Shown: in pieces, positions 1-8,770 of the stretch
Layout of the letters: every line of letters starts with the position of its first letter
Numbering within the stretch: position 1 is the stretch's first letter
Assembly: GCF_027947535.2 (NCBI RefSeq)
Contig: NZ_JAAGKO020000058.1
Location: forward strand, 1 to 51,701
Length of the DNA: 51,701 nucleotides
Source: Streptantibioticus silvisoli
Lineage (GTDB): Bacteria; Actinomycetota; Actinomycetes; Streptomycetales; Streptomycetaceae
Reading direction: 5' to 3'
Position numbers and translations under genes: made by a program
Notes under the pieces: model-generated
What the model saw: the letters and a program-made list of their open reading frames with translations, nothing else
What the model was told of the DNA's origin: nothing
The model's database searches: none

Positions 1-109
1 TCATGGCGATGGGGAAACGCCCGGTTACATTCCGAACCCGGAAGCTAAGCCTTTCAGCGCCGATGGTACTGCAGGGGGGACCCTGTGGGAGAGTAGGACG
101 CCGCCGAAC
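1..109 (+). rRNA. rrf: 5S ribosomal RNA, 5' end missing
   Basis: The stretch carries the conserved actinobacterial 5S core: the ACGCCCGGTTACATTCCGAA loop region, the GAAGCTAAGCC block and the closing GAGTAGGACGCCGCC. The first ten or so bases of the mature RNA lie outside the window. No 23S or 16S sequence is visible. A strong hairpin follows, so this is the end of an rRNA operon. Confidence 0.95.
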
Positions 110-119
110 ATTTTTTGGG

Positions 120-166
120 CCGTTGGCTCCAGCAGATTTGATCTGTTGGAGCCAACGGTCATTTTT
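120..166 (+). terminator. rRNA operon terminator
   Basis: An 18-bp stem (120-137 pairs with 141-158, one G-T wobble) with a TTG loop is followed by CATTTTTG. This is an intrinsic terminator placed 10 bases after the 5S RNA. Confidence 0.9.
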
Positions 167-188
167 GCGTTGACGATAAGATGGCCGA

Positions 189-833
189 ATGCGGTACGAC
201 TTGGTCATCTTCGACAACGACGGCGTGCTCGTGGACAGCGAGCCGATCTCGAACCGGATTCTCGCCGGCTACCTCACCGAACTCGGGCACCCGACGACGT
301 ACGAGGAATCCATCCGCGACTACATGGGCGCCGCCATGCACCGCGTCCACGACCTCGTACGCGAGCGGTGGGGCAAGGAACTGCCCGACGGGTTCGACGA
401 CGTCTTCCACGCCAGGGTCTTCGCCGCGTTCGAGGCGCGGTTGCGGCCGGTGGACGGTGTGGCGCAGGTGCTGGAGAAGCTGCGGGCGGACGCGGTGCCG
501 TACTGCGTGGCGTCGTCGGGGTCGCACGAGCGGATCAGGACGGCCCTGCGCACCACGCGGCTGGCGCGGTGGATCGATCCGGCGCACGTCTTCAGCGCCG
601 ACGACGTGGGCCGGGGCAAGCCGGCGCCCGACCTGTTCCTGCACGCGGCCCGCACGATGGGGGTGCCGGCCGGCCGGTGCGCGGTGGTCGAGGACAGTCC
701 GCTCGGCGTCGAGGCGGCGGTGGCGGCCGGGATGGACGTGTACGGGTTCGCCGCGATGACGCCGCGCGAGAAGCTGGGCGGGGCCACCGCGTTGTTCACC
801 GACCCTGCCGAACTCCTCGACCTGCTGGGCTGA
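189..833 (+). CDS. HAD-IA hydrolase (phosphatase / beta-phosphoglucomutase-like)
   Basis: A 214-residue HAD-superfamily protein. Motif I is FDNDGVLVDSE with the nucleophile and acid aspartates at D9 and D11; motif II is the serine in VASSGSHERI, motif III the lysine in GRGKPAPDLF, and motif IV the acidic pair in VVEDSPLGVEAA. The alpha-helical cap between motifs I and II fits subclass IA, which covers small phosphatases and beta-phosphoglucomutase. The ATG is chosen because motif I begins eight residues later. It lies just after the rRNA terminator and 19 bases before the MFS gene, so the two are probably co-transcribed. The substrate cannot be read from the sequence. Confidence 0.85.
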   Translation: MRYDLVIFDNDGVLVDSEPISNRILAGYLTELGHPTTYEESIRDYMGAAMHRVHDLVRERWGKELPDGFDDVFHARVFAAFEARLRPVDGVAQVLEKLRADAVPYCVASSGSHERIRTALRTTRLARWIDPAHVFSADDVGRGKPAPDLFLHAARTMGVPAGRCAVVEDSPLGVEAAVAAGMDVYGFAAMTPREKLGGATALFTDPAELLDLLG

Positions 834-852
834 TCGGCCTACGCTCCCCCGC

Positions 853-2064
853 ATGAGCGGCGTTGACGTACGGCTGCGGCGCGGGCGGGGCTCGCTGGCG
901 GTGGGGTTCTTCGTGCAGGGCGCGGTCTTCGCGTTGCTGGTGACCAGGATTCCGGGGTTGCAGGAGCGGTACGCGATCTCCGACGCGTGGCTGCCGGTGT
1001 TCCTGGCGGCGGTGCCGGTGCTGGCGGGCGTGGGGAGCGTGACGACGGAGCACGTCGTGCGCCGGGTGCGGCCGACGGTGGTGCTGCGCTGCGTGCAGCC
1101 GGTGGTGTGCCTGGCGCTGCTGGCGGCCGGTTCCGGCACGGCGGTGTGGCAGCTGGCCGCGGCGCTGGGGGTGTTCGGGCTGACGGTGGGCGCGTTGGAC
1201 GCGTCGATGAACATGCTGGGGGTGAGCCTTCAGCGCACGTACGGGCGCAGCATCATGCTGGGGTTCCACGCGGCGTACAGCCTGGGCGGGATCGCGGGGG
1301 CGTCGCTGGCGTGGGTGGGGGCGCACTGGCGGCTGCCGTTGCCGGAGCTGTACGGGCCGGTGGTGGTCGTGCTGATCCCGCTGGCGGTCGTGGCCGGCCG
1401 GTGGTTCGTGGACGCGGCGCCCGGCGCGGTGCCGCAGGGGGCCGGGGAGCCGGCGGGCGGTGCGGGGCGCGGGTTCCGGCTGCTGGTGCCGTTGTGCGTG
1501 GTGATGGCGTGCGCGTACATCGGGGACTCGACGGTGTCCAACTGGAGTGCGAAGTATCTGCAGGACGTGCTGCACAGCTCGGATCAGCTGTCGACGGTGC
1601 CGTACAACGTGTACATGGTCACGACGCTGCTGGGGCGTGCGGTGGGGGACGCGGGGGTGCGGCGGTTCGGGGCGGTGGCGGTGATCCGGGTGGGGGCGGT
1701 GCTGGCGGCGCTGGGGTTCGCGGTGGTGGCCGGCGCGCCGGACGCGGGGGTGGGGATGCTGGGGTTCACGGTGCTGGGGTTCGGGCTGTGCGTGATCGTG
1801 CCGCAGACGTTCGCTGCGGCCGGCCGGCTGTTCCCCGGCGCGTCGGACGCGGCGATCGCCCGGCTGAACGTCTTCAACTACGTGGGGTTCCTGGTGGGAT
1901 CGCCGCTGGTGGGGGCGCTGGGCGACGCATGGAGCTACCGCGGCGCGATGCTGGTGCCGATGGTGCTGGTCGCGGTGACGCTGGTGTACGCCGGGTCCTT
2001 CCGCGGCAAAACGGACGGGTACGGTGTCGGGCATGAGCGGCCGCGGACAGTTGATGTGGGATGA
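853..2064 (+). CDS. MFS transporter
   Basis: A 403-residue membrane protein with about 12 hydrophobic segments, typical of the major facilitator superfamily. Recognisable parts are the first helix (GFFVQGAVFALLVTRIPGLQ), the MNMLGVSLQ and GFHAAYSLGG segments of the N-terminal half, and a central break of about 20 residues at APGAVPQGAGEPAGGAGRG. It resembles the sugar/drug permease-like MFS branch, but the substrate is unknown. Its last 32 bases overlap the start of acuC, which suggests coupled expression of a deacetylase with a transporter. Confidence 0.85.
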   Translation: MSGVDVRLRRGRGSLAVGFFVQGAVFALLVTRIPGLQERYAISDAWLPVFLAAVPVLAGVGSVTTEHVVRRVRPTVVLRCVQPVVCLALLAAGSGTAVWQLAAALGVFGLTVGALDASMNMLGVSLQRTYGRSIMLGFHAAYSLGGIAGASLAWVGAHWRLPLPELYGPVVVVLIPLAVVAGRWFVDAAPGAVPQGAGEPAGGAGRGFRLLVPLCVVMACAYIGDSTVSNWSAKYLQDVLHSSDQLSTVPYNVYMVTTLLGRAVGDAGVRRFGAVAVIRVGAVLAALGFAVVAGAPDAGVGMLGFTVLGFGLCVIVPQTFAAAGRLFPGASDAAIARLNVFNYVGFLVGSPLVGALGDAWSYRGAMLVPMVLVAVTLVYAGSFRGKTDGYGVGHERPRTVDVG

Positions 2065-3208
2065 GGCGGTGACGGGCTACGACTTCGGGCCCGGGCATCC
2101 GATGGACCCGGTGCGCCTGGCGCTGACGATGGCGCTGGTGAGGTCGTTCGGCCTGGACCGGGCGCCGGGGCTGTCGGTGGTGGCGGCGCCGGCCGCCGGG
2201 GAGTCCACGCTGCGGCTGGTGCACCGGCCGGACTACGTGGACGTGGTGCGGCGGGTGTCGGCCGATCCGCTGAGCGCCGACGGCTCCTACGGGCTCGGCA
2301 CCGAGGACGATCCGGCGTTCGCCGGGATGCACGAGGTCTCGGCGCTGATCGCCGGGCAGTCGGTGGGGGCCGCCGAGGCGGTGTGGCAGGGCGTGGCCGA
2401 CCACGCGGTGAACTTCGCCGGCGGCCTGCACCACGCGATGCCGGGTTCGGCGTCCGGGTTCTGCGTCTACAACGACCCGGCGCTGGCGATCGCGCGGCTG
2501 CTGGAGCTGGGCGCGGAGCGGGTGGTGTACGTGGATGTGGACGTGCATCACGGCGACGGGGTGCAGACGGCGTTCTGGGACGACCCGCGGGTGCTGACGA
2601 TCTCGCTGCACGAGCATCCGCGCACGCTGTTCCCGCAGACCGGCTGGCCGGCCGAGTGCGGTGGCGACGGCGCGCAGGGCACGGCGGTCAACATCGCGGT
2701 GCCGGCCGGGACCGGGGACGCCGGGTGGCTGCGGGCGTTCCACGCGGTGGTGCCGGAGCTGGTGGCGGCGTTCCGGCCGCAGGTGCTGGTCAGCCAGCAC
2801 GGCGCCGACTCGCACCTGGCCGACCCGCTGGCCCACCTGGCGGTGACGGTGGACGCGCAGCGGGCGGTGGCCGAGGCGTGCCACGAGCTCGCGCACGCGT
2901 ACGCCGGCGGCCGGTGGGTGGCGCTGGGCGGCGGCGGGTACGCGGTGGTCGACGTGGTGCCGCGGACCTGGACGCACCTGGTGGCGCTGGTCGCGGGCGC
3001 GCCGGTGCCGCCGGAGGCGGAGACGCCGGCCGAGTGGCGTGCGGAGGTGTCGCGGCGCACCGGGGAGCGCGCGCCGGAGCGCATGACGGACGGGACCACG
3101 CCGAGCTGGCGGCCGTTCGACGACGGGTACGACCCGGCGGACCGGCTGGACCAGGCGGTGCTCGCCACCCGCAAGGCGGTCTTCCCGTCGCACGGGCTGC
3201 TGCCGTAG
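2033..3208 (+). CDS. acuC: AcuC-type acetoin utilisation protein / class I histone-deacetylase-like deacetylase
   Basis: A 391-residue HDAC-fold enzyme. The active-site pair is H133-H134 in GLHHAMPG. The zinc ligands are D170 and H172 in VDVDVHHGDG and D259 in SQHGADSH, and the family signature GGGGYAVVDVVPR follows. AcuC enzymes deacetylate acetyl-CoA synthetase and so reactivate acetate metabolism; that role is inferred from the family. The ATG at 2033 is taken; a GTG at 2024 is also in frame. The gene overlaps the MFS gene by 32 bases. Confidence 0.88.
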   Translation: MSGRGQLMWDEAVTGYDFGPGHPMDPVRLALTMALVRSFGLDRAPGLSVVAAPAAGESTLRLVHRPDYVDVVRRVSADPLSADGSYGLGTEDDPAFAGMHEVSALIAGQSVGAAEAVWQGVADHAVNFAGGLHHAMPGSASGFCVYNDPALAIARLLELGAERVVYVDVDVHHGDGVQTAFWDDPRVLTISLHEHPRTLFPQTGWPAECGGDGAQGTAVNIAVPAGTGDAGWLRAFHAVVPELVAAFRPQVLVSQHGADSHLADPLAHLAVTVDAQRAVAEACHELAHAYAGGRWVALGGGGYAVVDVVPRTWTHLVALVAGAPVPPEAETPAEWRAEVSRRTGERAPERMTDGTTPSWRPFDDGYDPADRLDQAVLATRKAVFPSHGLLP

Positions 3209-3405
3209 CCGGGCCCGCGGGTCGCCTGCGGAGTCCGGCCGGCGCCGGTGGCGGGACCGGTCGGACGAACGCGGGGCATATCAGCACGGGGTCGTATCAA
3301 CGACTGCCACCTGACGGTTCGTTAGTGGGTACGGTTTGTCGCTGGTGTGGGCGGACTTCGCGAAGACCAGGACATTTCGTGGCCGACCTGGGTCATCATC
3401 CGTAC

Positions 3406-4221
3406 ATGGTGAGTGTCGGTGCGCTGCGTGCCCATCTGCTGGCGGCGCGGCTGGCTGGGCCGGTGGGAACGCCGCGGGAGGAGAGTCTGCGCAGCTACCG
3501 GCTGTTCGCGGAGGGGGATCAGCGGTTCCTGATCGGGCTCGACCCGAAGGGCAGCTGGACGCCGGGCGAGTTGCTGGGGCTGATGGCGGACCGCTGCGGG
3601 GTGTCGCCGGACCCGGGGTACCGGTCGGGGCCGGACGAGATCGATCCGGATCTGACGCTGGCCGGGCTGGACGCGTTCGCGGACCGGATCGCCACCGCCG
3701 CGCGCGACCGGGCGCCGGTGCTGCTGGGGACCGGGCATCCGGAGCGGCTCCTGGGGTTCTACGCCGTTTTGGCCGGGGCGCTGTCGGCGGCGGGCTGTCG
3801 GGTTCTCACCCCCGCGTATGGTCGATCTATCGACATCTCGACCCGGTTCGGACTACGCACCCACCTGCTGGACTACGTGCACGGCGTCGCCGTACTGCGG
3901 CCCCAGGGAGCCGAAGCGGGCGGCGGCGAGGCCGGTGTGCACAGCCATTCCCCGCTGCCGGTGCGGATGGCGCTGGCGGCGGCCGCGGCCGGTGGCGGTC
4001 CGCTGCCGGGGCTGGTGGTGGGCGACCACGGCTGGGTCTGCGGCGCAGGTCAGCTCGGGTACGAGGCGATCGGCCTGGGGGACGTCAACGACCCGGCGCC
4101 GTTCGTCGGGGAGGCCGAGGGACGGGTGGCGGTCACGGTGCCCGTCGATGACGCGGCGCGGTCCGACTACTACGGTCCGTTGACCCGTTACGTCCTCGAC
4201 CGGGCCCACCTGTCGCGGTGA
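3406..4221 (+). CDS. phosphatase-like protein of actinomycetes
   Basis: A 271-residue protein beginning MVSVGALRAHLLAARLAG and ending YYGPLTRYVLDRAHLSR. It matches, from memory, an actinobacterial family annotated as 'phosphatase' that commonly sits beside acuC and bdtA. Visible blocks are a Rossmann-like VLLGTGHPERLLGFYAVLAGAL and the polar LLVVGDHGW-type segment (GLVVGDHGWVCGAGQLGYEAIGLGDVNDP). No classical phosphatase signature is obvious, so the activity rests on family naming only. The reading frame is open upstream, but coding bias and the family start favour this ATG. Confidence 0.65.
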   Translation: MVSVGALRAHLLAARLAGPVGTPREESLRSYRLFAEGDQRFLIGLDPKGSWTPGELLGLMADRCGVSPDPGYRSGPDEIDPDLTLAGLDAFADRIATAARDRAPVLLGTGHPERLLGFYAVLAGALSAAGCRVLTPAYGRSIDISTRFGLRTHLLDYVHGVAVLRPQGAEAGGGEAGVHSHSPLPVRMALAAAAAGGGPLPGLVVGDHGWVCGAGQLGYEAIGLGDVNDPAPFVGEAEGRVAVTVPVDDAARSDYYGPLTRYVLDRAHLSR

Positions 4222-4371
4222 GCGGCGCCGTGGTGCGGTCCGGTCGCCGGTGGGGGCTCCTCTTCCCCACTCGCCTCATCCGCACCTAACCTGGACGTAG
4301 CGCGTGGCCGCTGGAGCGCCGCCGGAGGGGAAGCCGGTGGCCGCCACGGGCGGAAGGATCAGGGTGTTGTC

Positions 4372-4584
4372 ATGTCAACAGACGAGAACGCGCTCGGCCA
4401 GATCCAGTTCCTGACCGTCGCCGAGGTGGCGACGGTGATGAGAGTGTCCAAGATGACCGTGTACCGCCTGGTGCACAGTGGTCATCTGCCGGCGATCCGG
4501 GTGGGACGGTCCTTCCGGGTTCCTCAGCAGGCGGTCCAGGACTACCTGCGGGATTCCTATGTCAGCATGGGCGAATCGGCCTGA
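4372..4584 (+). CDS. bdtA: MerR/excisionase-type HTH regulator, BdtA
   Basis: A 70-residue protein made of a single winged-helix DNA-binding domain: FLTVAEVATVMRVSKMTVYRLVHSGHLPAIRVGRSFRVPQQAV. This is the helix-turn-helix (AEVATVMRVSKMTVYRLV) plus wing (RVGRSFRV) of excisionase-like and BldC-like proteins. It matches what I recall of the Streptomyces gene named bdtA (BldD target A), which lies a few genes from bldN as here. It stands alone with a 150-base upstream gap. No convincing BldD box was found there by eye. Confidence 0.8.
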   Translation: MSTDENALGQIQFLTVAEVATVMRVSKMTVYRLVHSGHLPAIRVGRSFRVPQQAVQDYLRDSYVSMGESA

Positions 4585-4648
4585 CCTGCCGGTTCGGTCC
4601 ACAGGCCGCAACGGTCGGCCTCGTCGGGTACCGCTGCCGCACCCCGGA

Positions 4649-4678
4649 TTACGCCTGCCGGGAGCGGACGGGTAGTCT
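4649..4678 (+). promoter_or_regulatory. possible promoter of the bS22 gene
   Basis: TTACGC at 4649 and TAGTCT at 4673 are separated by 18 bases, resembling -35 and -10 boxes of the housekeeping sigma factor. They lie 70 bases before the bS22 start. This is a by-eye match only. Confidence 0.35.
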
Positions 4679-4747
4679 TGCCCGACGTAGGTCGTGTGGG
4701 CTCGGACGCCCCGCACCGAGTGATCCCAATCGTGAGCGAGGGTAGTC

Positions 4748-4846
4748 GTGGGCTCTGTCATCAAGAAGCGCCGCAAGCGCATGGCCAAGAAGAAGCACCG
4801 CAAGCTCCTCAAGCGCACGCGCGTGCAGCGTCGTAACAAGAAGTAG
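4748..4846 (+). CDS. 30S ribosomal protein bS22 (AURKAIP1/COX24-domain miniprotein)
   Basis: A 32-residue, extremely basic protein starting with [23 protein letters not shown] then [12 protein letters not shown]. It matches the actinobacterial bS22 family (AURKAIP1/COX24 domain), identified as an extra small-subunit protein in mycobacterial ribosome structures. The ribosome-binding site AGGG lies 5 bases before the GTG. It is short enough to be missed by automatic gene calling. A stem-loop follows at 4865-4904, so it is probably a single-gene unit, as expected for a highly expressed ribosomal protein. Confidence 0.88.
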   Translation: MGSVIKKRRKRMAKKKHRKLLKRTRVQRRNKK

Positions 4847-4864
4847 GCGAGTTCGTTCGCTTCG

Positions 4865-4904
4865 CTGCCCCCGGGCTCCGCGGTACGTCGCGGTCCGGGG
4901 GCAG
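4865..4904 (+). terminator. stem-loop after bS22
   Basis: CTGCCCCCGG...CCGCG pairs with CGCGG...CCGGGGGCAG around GTACGT. There is no T-tract, as is usual in Streptomyces terminators. Confidence 0.7.
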
Positions 4905-5006
4905 TGGCATGTCCGGACCCGCCGTTTGCCGCGCTGCGCTGGCGCGGTGCCGGACCGCCGAACCGATACGGTGGCCGCAAAGCCGTCGCGAGGGAAGGCC
5001 TCGAAC

Positions 5007-6053
5007 GTGGGCAACGTCGTGCTCGTCACGGGAGTGGCCAGGCCGCTCGCCGGCCGGTTCGTCCGGAGGCTGTTGCGGGACCCGGGCGTCGACCGGGTCA
5101 TCGGGGTCGACGCGGTACCGCCTCAACAGGCCCTGGACGACGCGGAGTTCGTGCGCGCCGACATCCGGCACCCGGTGATCGCCAAGGTGCTGGCCCAGCA
5201 CCACGTCGACACCGTGGTCCACATGGACGTCAACCCCACGCCGCCCGGCCGCACGCGGGGTGGACGCTCGGCGGTCAAGGAGACCAACGTCATCGGCACC
5301 ATGCAGCTGCTGGGCGCCTGCCAGAAGGCGCCCTCGGTGCGGCGGCTGGTGGTGAAGTCCACGACCAACGTCTACGGTTCGGCGCCGCGCGACCCGGCCG
5401 TGCTGCGGGAGAACTCCCAGCCGAAGTCGCTGCCGGGCGGCGGCTTCGCCAAGGACGCCGCCGAGGTCGAGGGATACGTGCGCGGGTTCGCCCGGCGCCG
5501 CCCGGACGTCGCGGTGGCGGTGCTGCGGTTCGCCAACATCCTCGGCCCCAACGTCGAGTCGCCGCTGTCGGCGTACTTCGACATGCCGGTGCTGCCCACC
5601 GTCCTCGGCTACGACCCGCGGTTGCAGTTCGTGCACGAGGACGACGTGGTCGAGGTGCTGCGGATCGCCGCGCGCGAGCCGGCCCGCGGCACGCTGAACG
5701 CCGGGACGTTCAACGTGGCCGGCGACGGCGTGCTGCTGCTGTCCCAGGCGGCCCGGCGGCTGGGCCGGCCGATGATCCCGGTCCTGCTGCCCACCGTGAC
5801 CTGGATGGGGTCGGCGCTGCGCCGGGTGGGCCTGTCGGACTTCTCGCCGGAGCAGATCCGGCTGCTGACGCACGGCAGGGTGGTGGACACCGGGCAGATG
5901 CGCGAGACACTGGGATTCAGCCCGTCGTACACGACCGCCGAGACCTTCCAGGCGTTCGCCGCCGGGCGGGGCCCCGGTGTGCTGGCGCCGGAGCGGCTGT
6001 CCCGGGCGGTCGACCGGGTCGCGGCGGCGCTGCCGGTGCCGAAGGACGCGTGA
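5007..6053 (+). CDS. NAD-dependent epimerase/dehydratase (extended SDR)
   Basis: A 348-residue extended short-chain dehydrogenase. The N-terminal MGNVVLVTGVARPLAGRFV is a modified Rossmann glycine motif (TGxxxxxG), followed by IGVDAVPPQQ and VVHMDVNPT. The active-site region is KSTTNVYGSAPRD, and a late LRFANILGP segment is typical of sugar-nucleotide epimerases. The GTG at 5007 is chosen because an AGGGAAGG ribosome-binding site precedes it and the Rossmann strand begins at once; an upstream ATG would add 27 unrelated residues. It is followed after 58 bases by the acyltransferase, a pairing that suggests a shared lipid or cell-envelope role. The substrate is unknown. Confidence 0.8.
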   Translation: MGNVVLVTGVARPLAGRFVRRLLRDPGVDRVIGVDAVPPQQALDDAEFVRADIRHPVIAKVLAQHHVDTVVHMDVNPTPPGRTRGGRSAVKETNVIGTMQLLGACQKAPSVRRLVVKSTTNVYGSAPRDPAVLRENSQPKSLPGGGFAKDAAEVEGYVRGFARRRPDVAVAVLRFANILGPNVESPLSAYFDMPVLPTVLGYDPRLQFVHEDDVVEVLRIAAREPARGTLNAGTFNVAGDGVLLLSQAARRLGRPMIPVLLPTVTWMGSALRRVGLSDFSPEQIRLLTHGRVVDTGQMRETLGFSPSYTTAETFQAFAAGRGPGVLAPERLSRAVDRVAAALPVPKDA

Positions 6054-6111
6054 CGCCGTGCCCCCGGGGCCGTCACAACCCGCAACCAGTTCCACGGGAA
6101 GGAACCGCACC

Positions 6112-7299
6112 ATGGCGGACGCCAAGGTCATCCCGCTGCGCAAGCCGTCCGCCGCCGGGGCATCCGGCGGCGAGGGCTCCGGTGAACCCGGCGGCCCGGC
6201 CGACCGCGGCGCGCTCGCCGCGGTCCGCGCCGCCGGCCTGCCCGGCGGCCACCCCGGCGCCCCCGGTCCGGCAGGCGCCGCCCAGGACACCGCGGACGGC
6301 CCGCCGGACGCCGAGGGCGACAGCGTCGGCGCCGACCGGCCCGGCCCCGACCTCGGCGAGGACGGCGTCGACGCCGGCAGCGACACCGACGGAGACCACG
6401 ACGGCGACGGCGGGGACCCGGCGCACCCGGGCGGTGCCGGGCGGAGCGCGGCGCGGGCCGGTGGCTGGGAGCGGCGGGTGGCCGGCGGGCTGGCCTTCCT
6501 GCGGCGGCGGCTCACCGGCGAGTACGAGGTCGACGACTTCGGCTACGACGAGGACCTCACCGAGCACCTGCTGATGTCGCTGGTGCGGCCGCTGTACGAC
6601 AAGTACTTCCGGGTCGAGGTCAAGGGCATCGAGAACATCCCGTCCGACGGCGGCGCGCTGGTGGTCGTCAACCACTCGGGCACCCTGCCGCTGGACGCGC
6701 TGATGACCCAGGTGGCGATCCACGACCACCACCCGGCCGGCCGGCACCTGCGGCTGCTCGCCGCCGACCTGGTGTTCATGCTCCCGGTGATCAACGAGCT
6801 GGCCCGCAAGGCCGGCCACACCCTGGCCTGCTCCGAGGACGCCCAGCTGCTGCTGGAGCGCGGCGAGATCGTCGGGGTGATGCCGGAGGGCTTCAAGGGG
6901 CTCGGCAAGCCGTTCTCCGACCGGTACAAGCTCCAGCGGTTCGGCCGCGGCGGCTTCGTGGCGACCGCGCTGCGCACCGGGGCGCCGATCGTGCCGTGCT
7001 CGATCGTCGGTGCCGAGGAGATCTACCCGATGGTCGGCAACGCGAAGACGGTGGCCCGGCTGCTGGGCTTCCCGTACTTCCCGGTGACCCCGACGTTCCC
7101 GTGGCTGGGGCCGCTGGGCATGGTGCCGCTGCCCACCAAGTGGACCATCCAGTTCGGCGAGCCCATCCCCACCGACGGCTACCCGCCGGAGGCGGCGGAC
7201 GACCCGATGCTGGTGTTCAACCTGACCGACCAGGTGCGCGAGACGATCCAGCACACGCTCTACAAACTGCTGGTCCAGCGCCGTTCGGTCTTCTTCTGA
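6112..7299 (+). CDS. lysophospholipid acyltransferase (PlsC-like)
   Basis: A 395-residue protein. The first 120 or so residues are low-complexity, rich in Gly, Ala, Pro and Asp, and probably disordered. The acyltransferase domain follows: the HX4D motif occurs as VVNHSGTLPLDAL, the acyl-acceptor block as VGVMPEGFKGLGKPFSDRYKLQRFGRGGFV, and the later block as GAPIVPCSIVGAEEIYP. The family acylates lysophospholipids or glycerol-3-phosphate at the membrane. Start ATG is preceded by GGGAAGG. The gene converges on rsbN across a strong bidirectional hairpin. Confidence 0.85.
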   Translation: MADAKVIPLRKPSAAGASGGEGSGEPGGPADRGALAAVRAAGLPGGHPGAPGPAGAAQDTADGPPDAEGDSVGADRPGPDLGEDGVDAGSDTDGDHDGDGGDPAHPGGAGRSAARAGGWERRVAGGLAFLRRRLTGEYEVDDFGYDEDLTEHLLMSLVRPLYDKYFRVEVKGIENIPSDGGALVVVNHSGTLPLDALMTQVAIHDHHPAGRHLRLLAADLVFMLPVINELARKAGHTLACSEDAQLLLERGEIVGVMPEGFKGLGKPFSDRYKLQRFGRGGFVATALRTGAPIVPCSIVGAEEIYPMVGNAKTVARLLGFPYFPVTPTFPWLGPLGMVPLPTKWTIQFGEPIPTDGYPPEAADDPMLVFNLTDQVRETIQHTLYKLLVQRRSVFF

Positions 7300-7321
7300 C
7301 CCCCGCGTCCGCCGCGCGACG

Positions 7322-7363
7322 CCGTCGGCGCCCGGCCCCCGCGCGGGGACCGGGCGCCGACGG
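7322..7363. terminator. bidirectional terminator between acyltransferase and rsbN
   Basis: A 14-bp perfect stem, CCGTCGGCGCCCGG with CCGGGCGCCGACGG, closes a GC-rich loop. It lies between the two convergent stop codons and can serve both genes. Confidence 0.85.
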
Positions 7364-7377
7364 GTGCGGGCGGGCGG

Positions 7378-8619
7378 CTACTTGGTGTCGTCGCCGCTGA
7401 GCCCCAGCCCCGGCAGCAGACCGGGCAGCAACGGGGGCAGGGTGACCCCGGACTGGCCCTTGCCGTCGCCCGCGGTGCCGCCGGTGCCCGGCGTACCGCT
7501 CTGCTCCGCGCCGGCCGACGGGGTGCCGCCGACCGGTTGCGGGTCCAGCAGACCCGAGCCGCCGATCAGGCCCTGCCCGGAGCTGGTGGGCGCCGAAGGA
7601 CCCGAACTGTGCGACGCTGTCGGCCCGTTGGACTCGGGGGCCGCCGTGCCGGACGGGGACTGCGACCCGTGCGTCGCGTCGGCGCCCGGCAGACCGGACG
7701 GCGACCCGGTGCGGCCGTGCTGCGCGGGGGGGACCGGCAGTACGCCCTTCAGCGGAGCGACGTCACGCTCTATGGCGTCGAAGACCGAGCTGACCTGGTT
7801 GCCCACCCCGCGCAGCTGGTGCGGCAGCTGGGCGCGCAACTGCGCCCATTGCAGCCGCTGTTGCTGCGAGAACGAGTTGAGCGCCTCGATCGGGGCGAGC
7901 GAACCGTCCTGCCGGTAGACCGCGCTGAGCAGCTGATGGCCCTCGGCCACCTCGTTGTGCATGCCGAGCAGCGCGCCGCGCACCTCGTCGAGCGAGTCGG
8001 CGTCCAGCGGGCCGGACCTGCGGCGGTCCATCAGCCGGCGTGCCTCCTGCATGCGGATCGTCGCCATGTCCAGCAGCAGCTTGCCGCGGTCGGCGTTGTC
8101 CCCGGCCATGCCCAGCCGCACGTCCTCCATCCCGCGCTTCAGCCCGTACAGCGTGTCGCCGGGCAGCGCGTTGGTGCTGGCCGCCGCGACACCGCTGAAC
8201 GCCCCGGCCGCCACGCCGACCGTCAGGCCGCCCGCCGCGAGCCGCCGCGACCAGCCGCCGCGGGGGCGCAGCCGCCGCAGGCCGCCGCCCACCCGGTGCG
8301 TCCCGGCGGCCGACCGCTGCTCCGGAACCCGGGTCGCCGGTTCCATCGTGCCGTCGGCCAGCGCGGCTTCCATCGCCGCGATCAACCGTGCCCGGTGGAC
8401 CGTCCTCACCTCGGGGTCCAGGACGGGCTTCGGCAGCCCGCCGAGCGTGTCCGCCAGCGCCAGCAGCCGCCCCTGGCCGGGGTCGGCGTGCCGGTCCGCG
8501 GGTTCCTCGACCTGCTCCAGCGCGCCCTCCGGCCGGGCGTCCGCCGACCGCGTGCCCGCTGATTCCAGGGCCTGGGCGAAGGCGTTCGCCCGCCGGTGCG
8601 CCGTTGCGTGTCCGATCAC
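7378..8619 (-). CDS. rsbN: anti-sigma factor RsbN (DUF5667 protein), partner of BldN
   Basis: A 413-residue protein. The N-terminus, MIGHATAHRRANAFAQALES, belongs to the sigma-binding cytoplasmic domain. One transmembrane helix lies at about 126-147 (RLAAGGLTVGVAAGAFSGVA), followed at once by the DUF5667 segment ALPGDTLYGLKRGMEDVRL and a helical extracytoplasmic region ending in a long Pro/Gly/Ser tail. In Streptomyces RsbN is the membrane-bound anti-sigma factor that holds sigma-BldN. The GTG at 8619 is preferred over one at 8628 because AGGAGG lies 8 bases before it. It has its own candidate sigma-BldN promoter at 8771-8799, which would close a feedback loop. Confidence 0.9.
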   Translation of the reverse strand: MIGHATAHRRANAFAQALESAGTRSADARPEGALEQVEEPADRHADPGQGRLLALADTLGGLPKPVLDPEVRTVHRARLIAAMEAALADGTMEPATRVPEQRSAAGTHRVGGGLRRLRPRGGWSRRLAAGGLTVGVAAGAFSGVAAASTNALPGDTLYGLKRGMEDVRLGMAGDNADRGKLLLDMATIRMQEARRLMDRRRSGPLDADSLDEVRGALLGMHNEVAEGHQLLSAVYRQDGSLAPIEALNSFSQQQRLQWAQLRAQLPHQLRGVGNQVSSVFDAIERDVAPLKGVLPVPPAQHGRTGSPSGLPGADATHGSQSPSGTAAPESNGPTASHSSGPSAPTSSGQGLIGGSGLLDPQPVGGTPSAGAEQSGTPGTGGTAGDGKGQSGVTLPPLLPGLLPGLGLSGDDTK

Positions 8620-8770
8620 GGGCGGCACCTCCTCTCGTCATCACCATCGACTCCCCCGGGTTTCCGAAGGGTTGCGCAGTGCGGGCCACGCCACTCGATC
8701 GGGTGGTTGCCGAGCGAGCGGAGCGGCCGCCTGCGACCAAACGTGCGACCGTGGGGGGTCCGCACCCCAT

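Noticed and set aside
159-1214. Long minus-strand open frame over the HAD and MFS genes
   Set aside because: It is antisense to two well-supported genes and reads as Arg/His/Pro-rich low-complexity protein, a usual by-product of high GC3.
4222-4371. BldD box before bdtA
   Set aside because: bdtA is a known BldD target, but no word in this gap fits the palindrome well enough to report.
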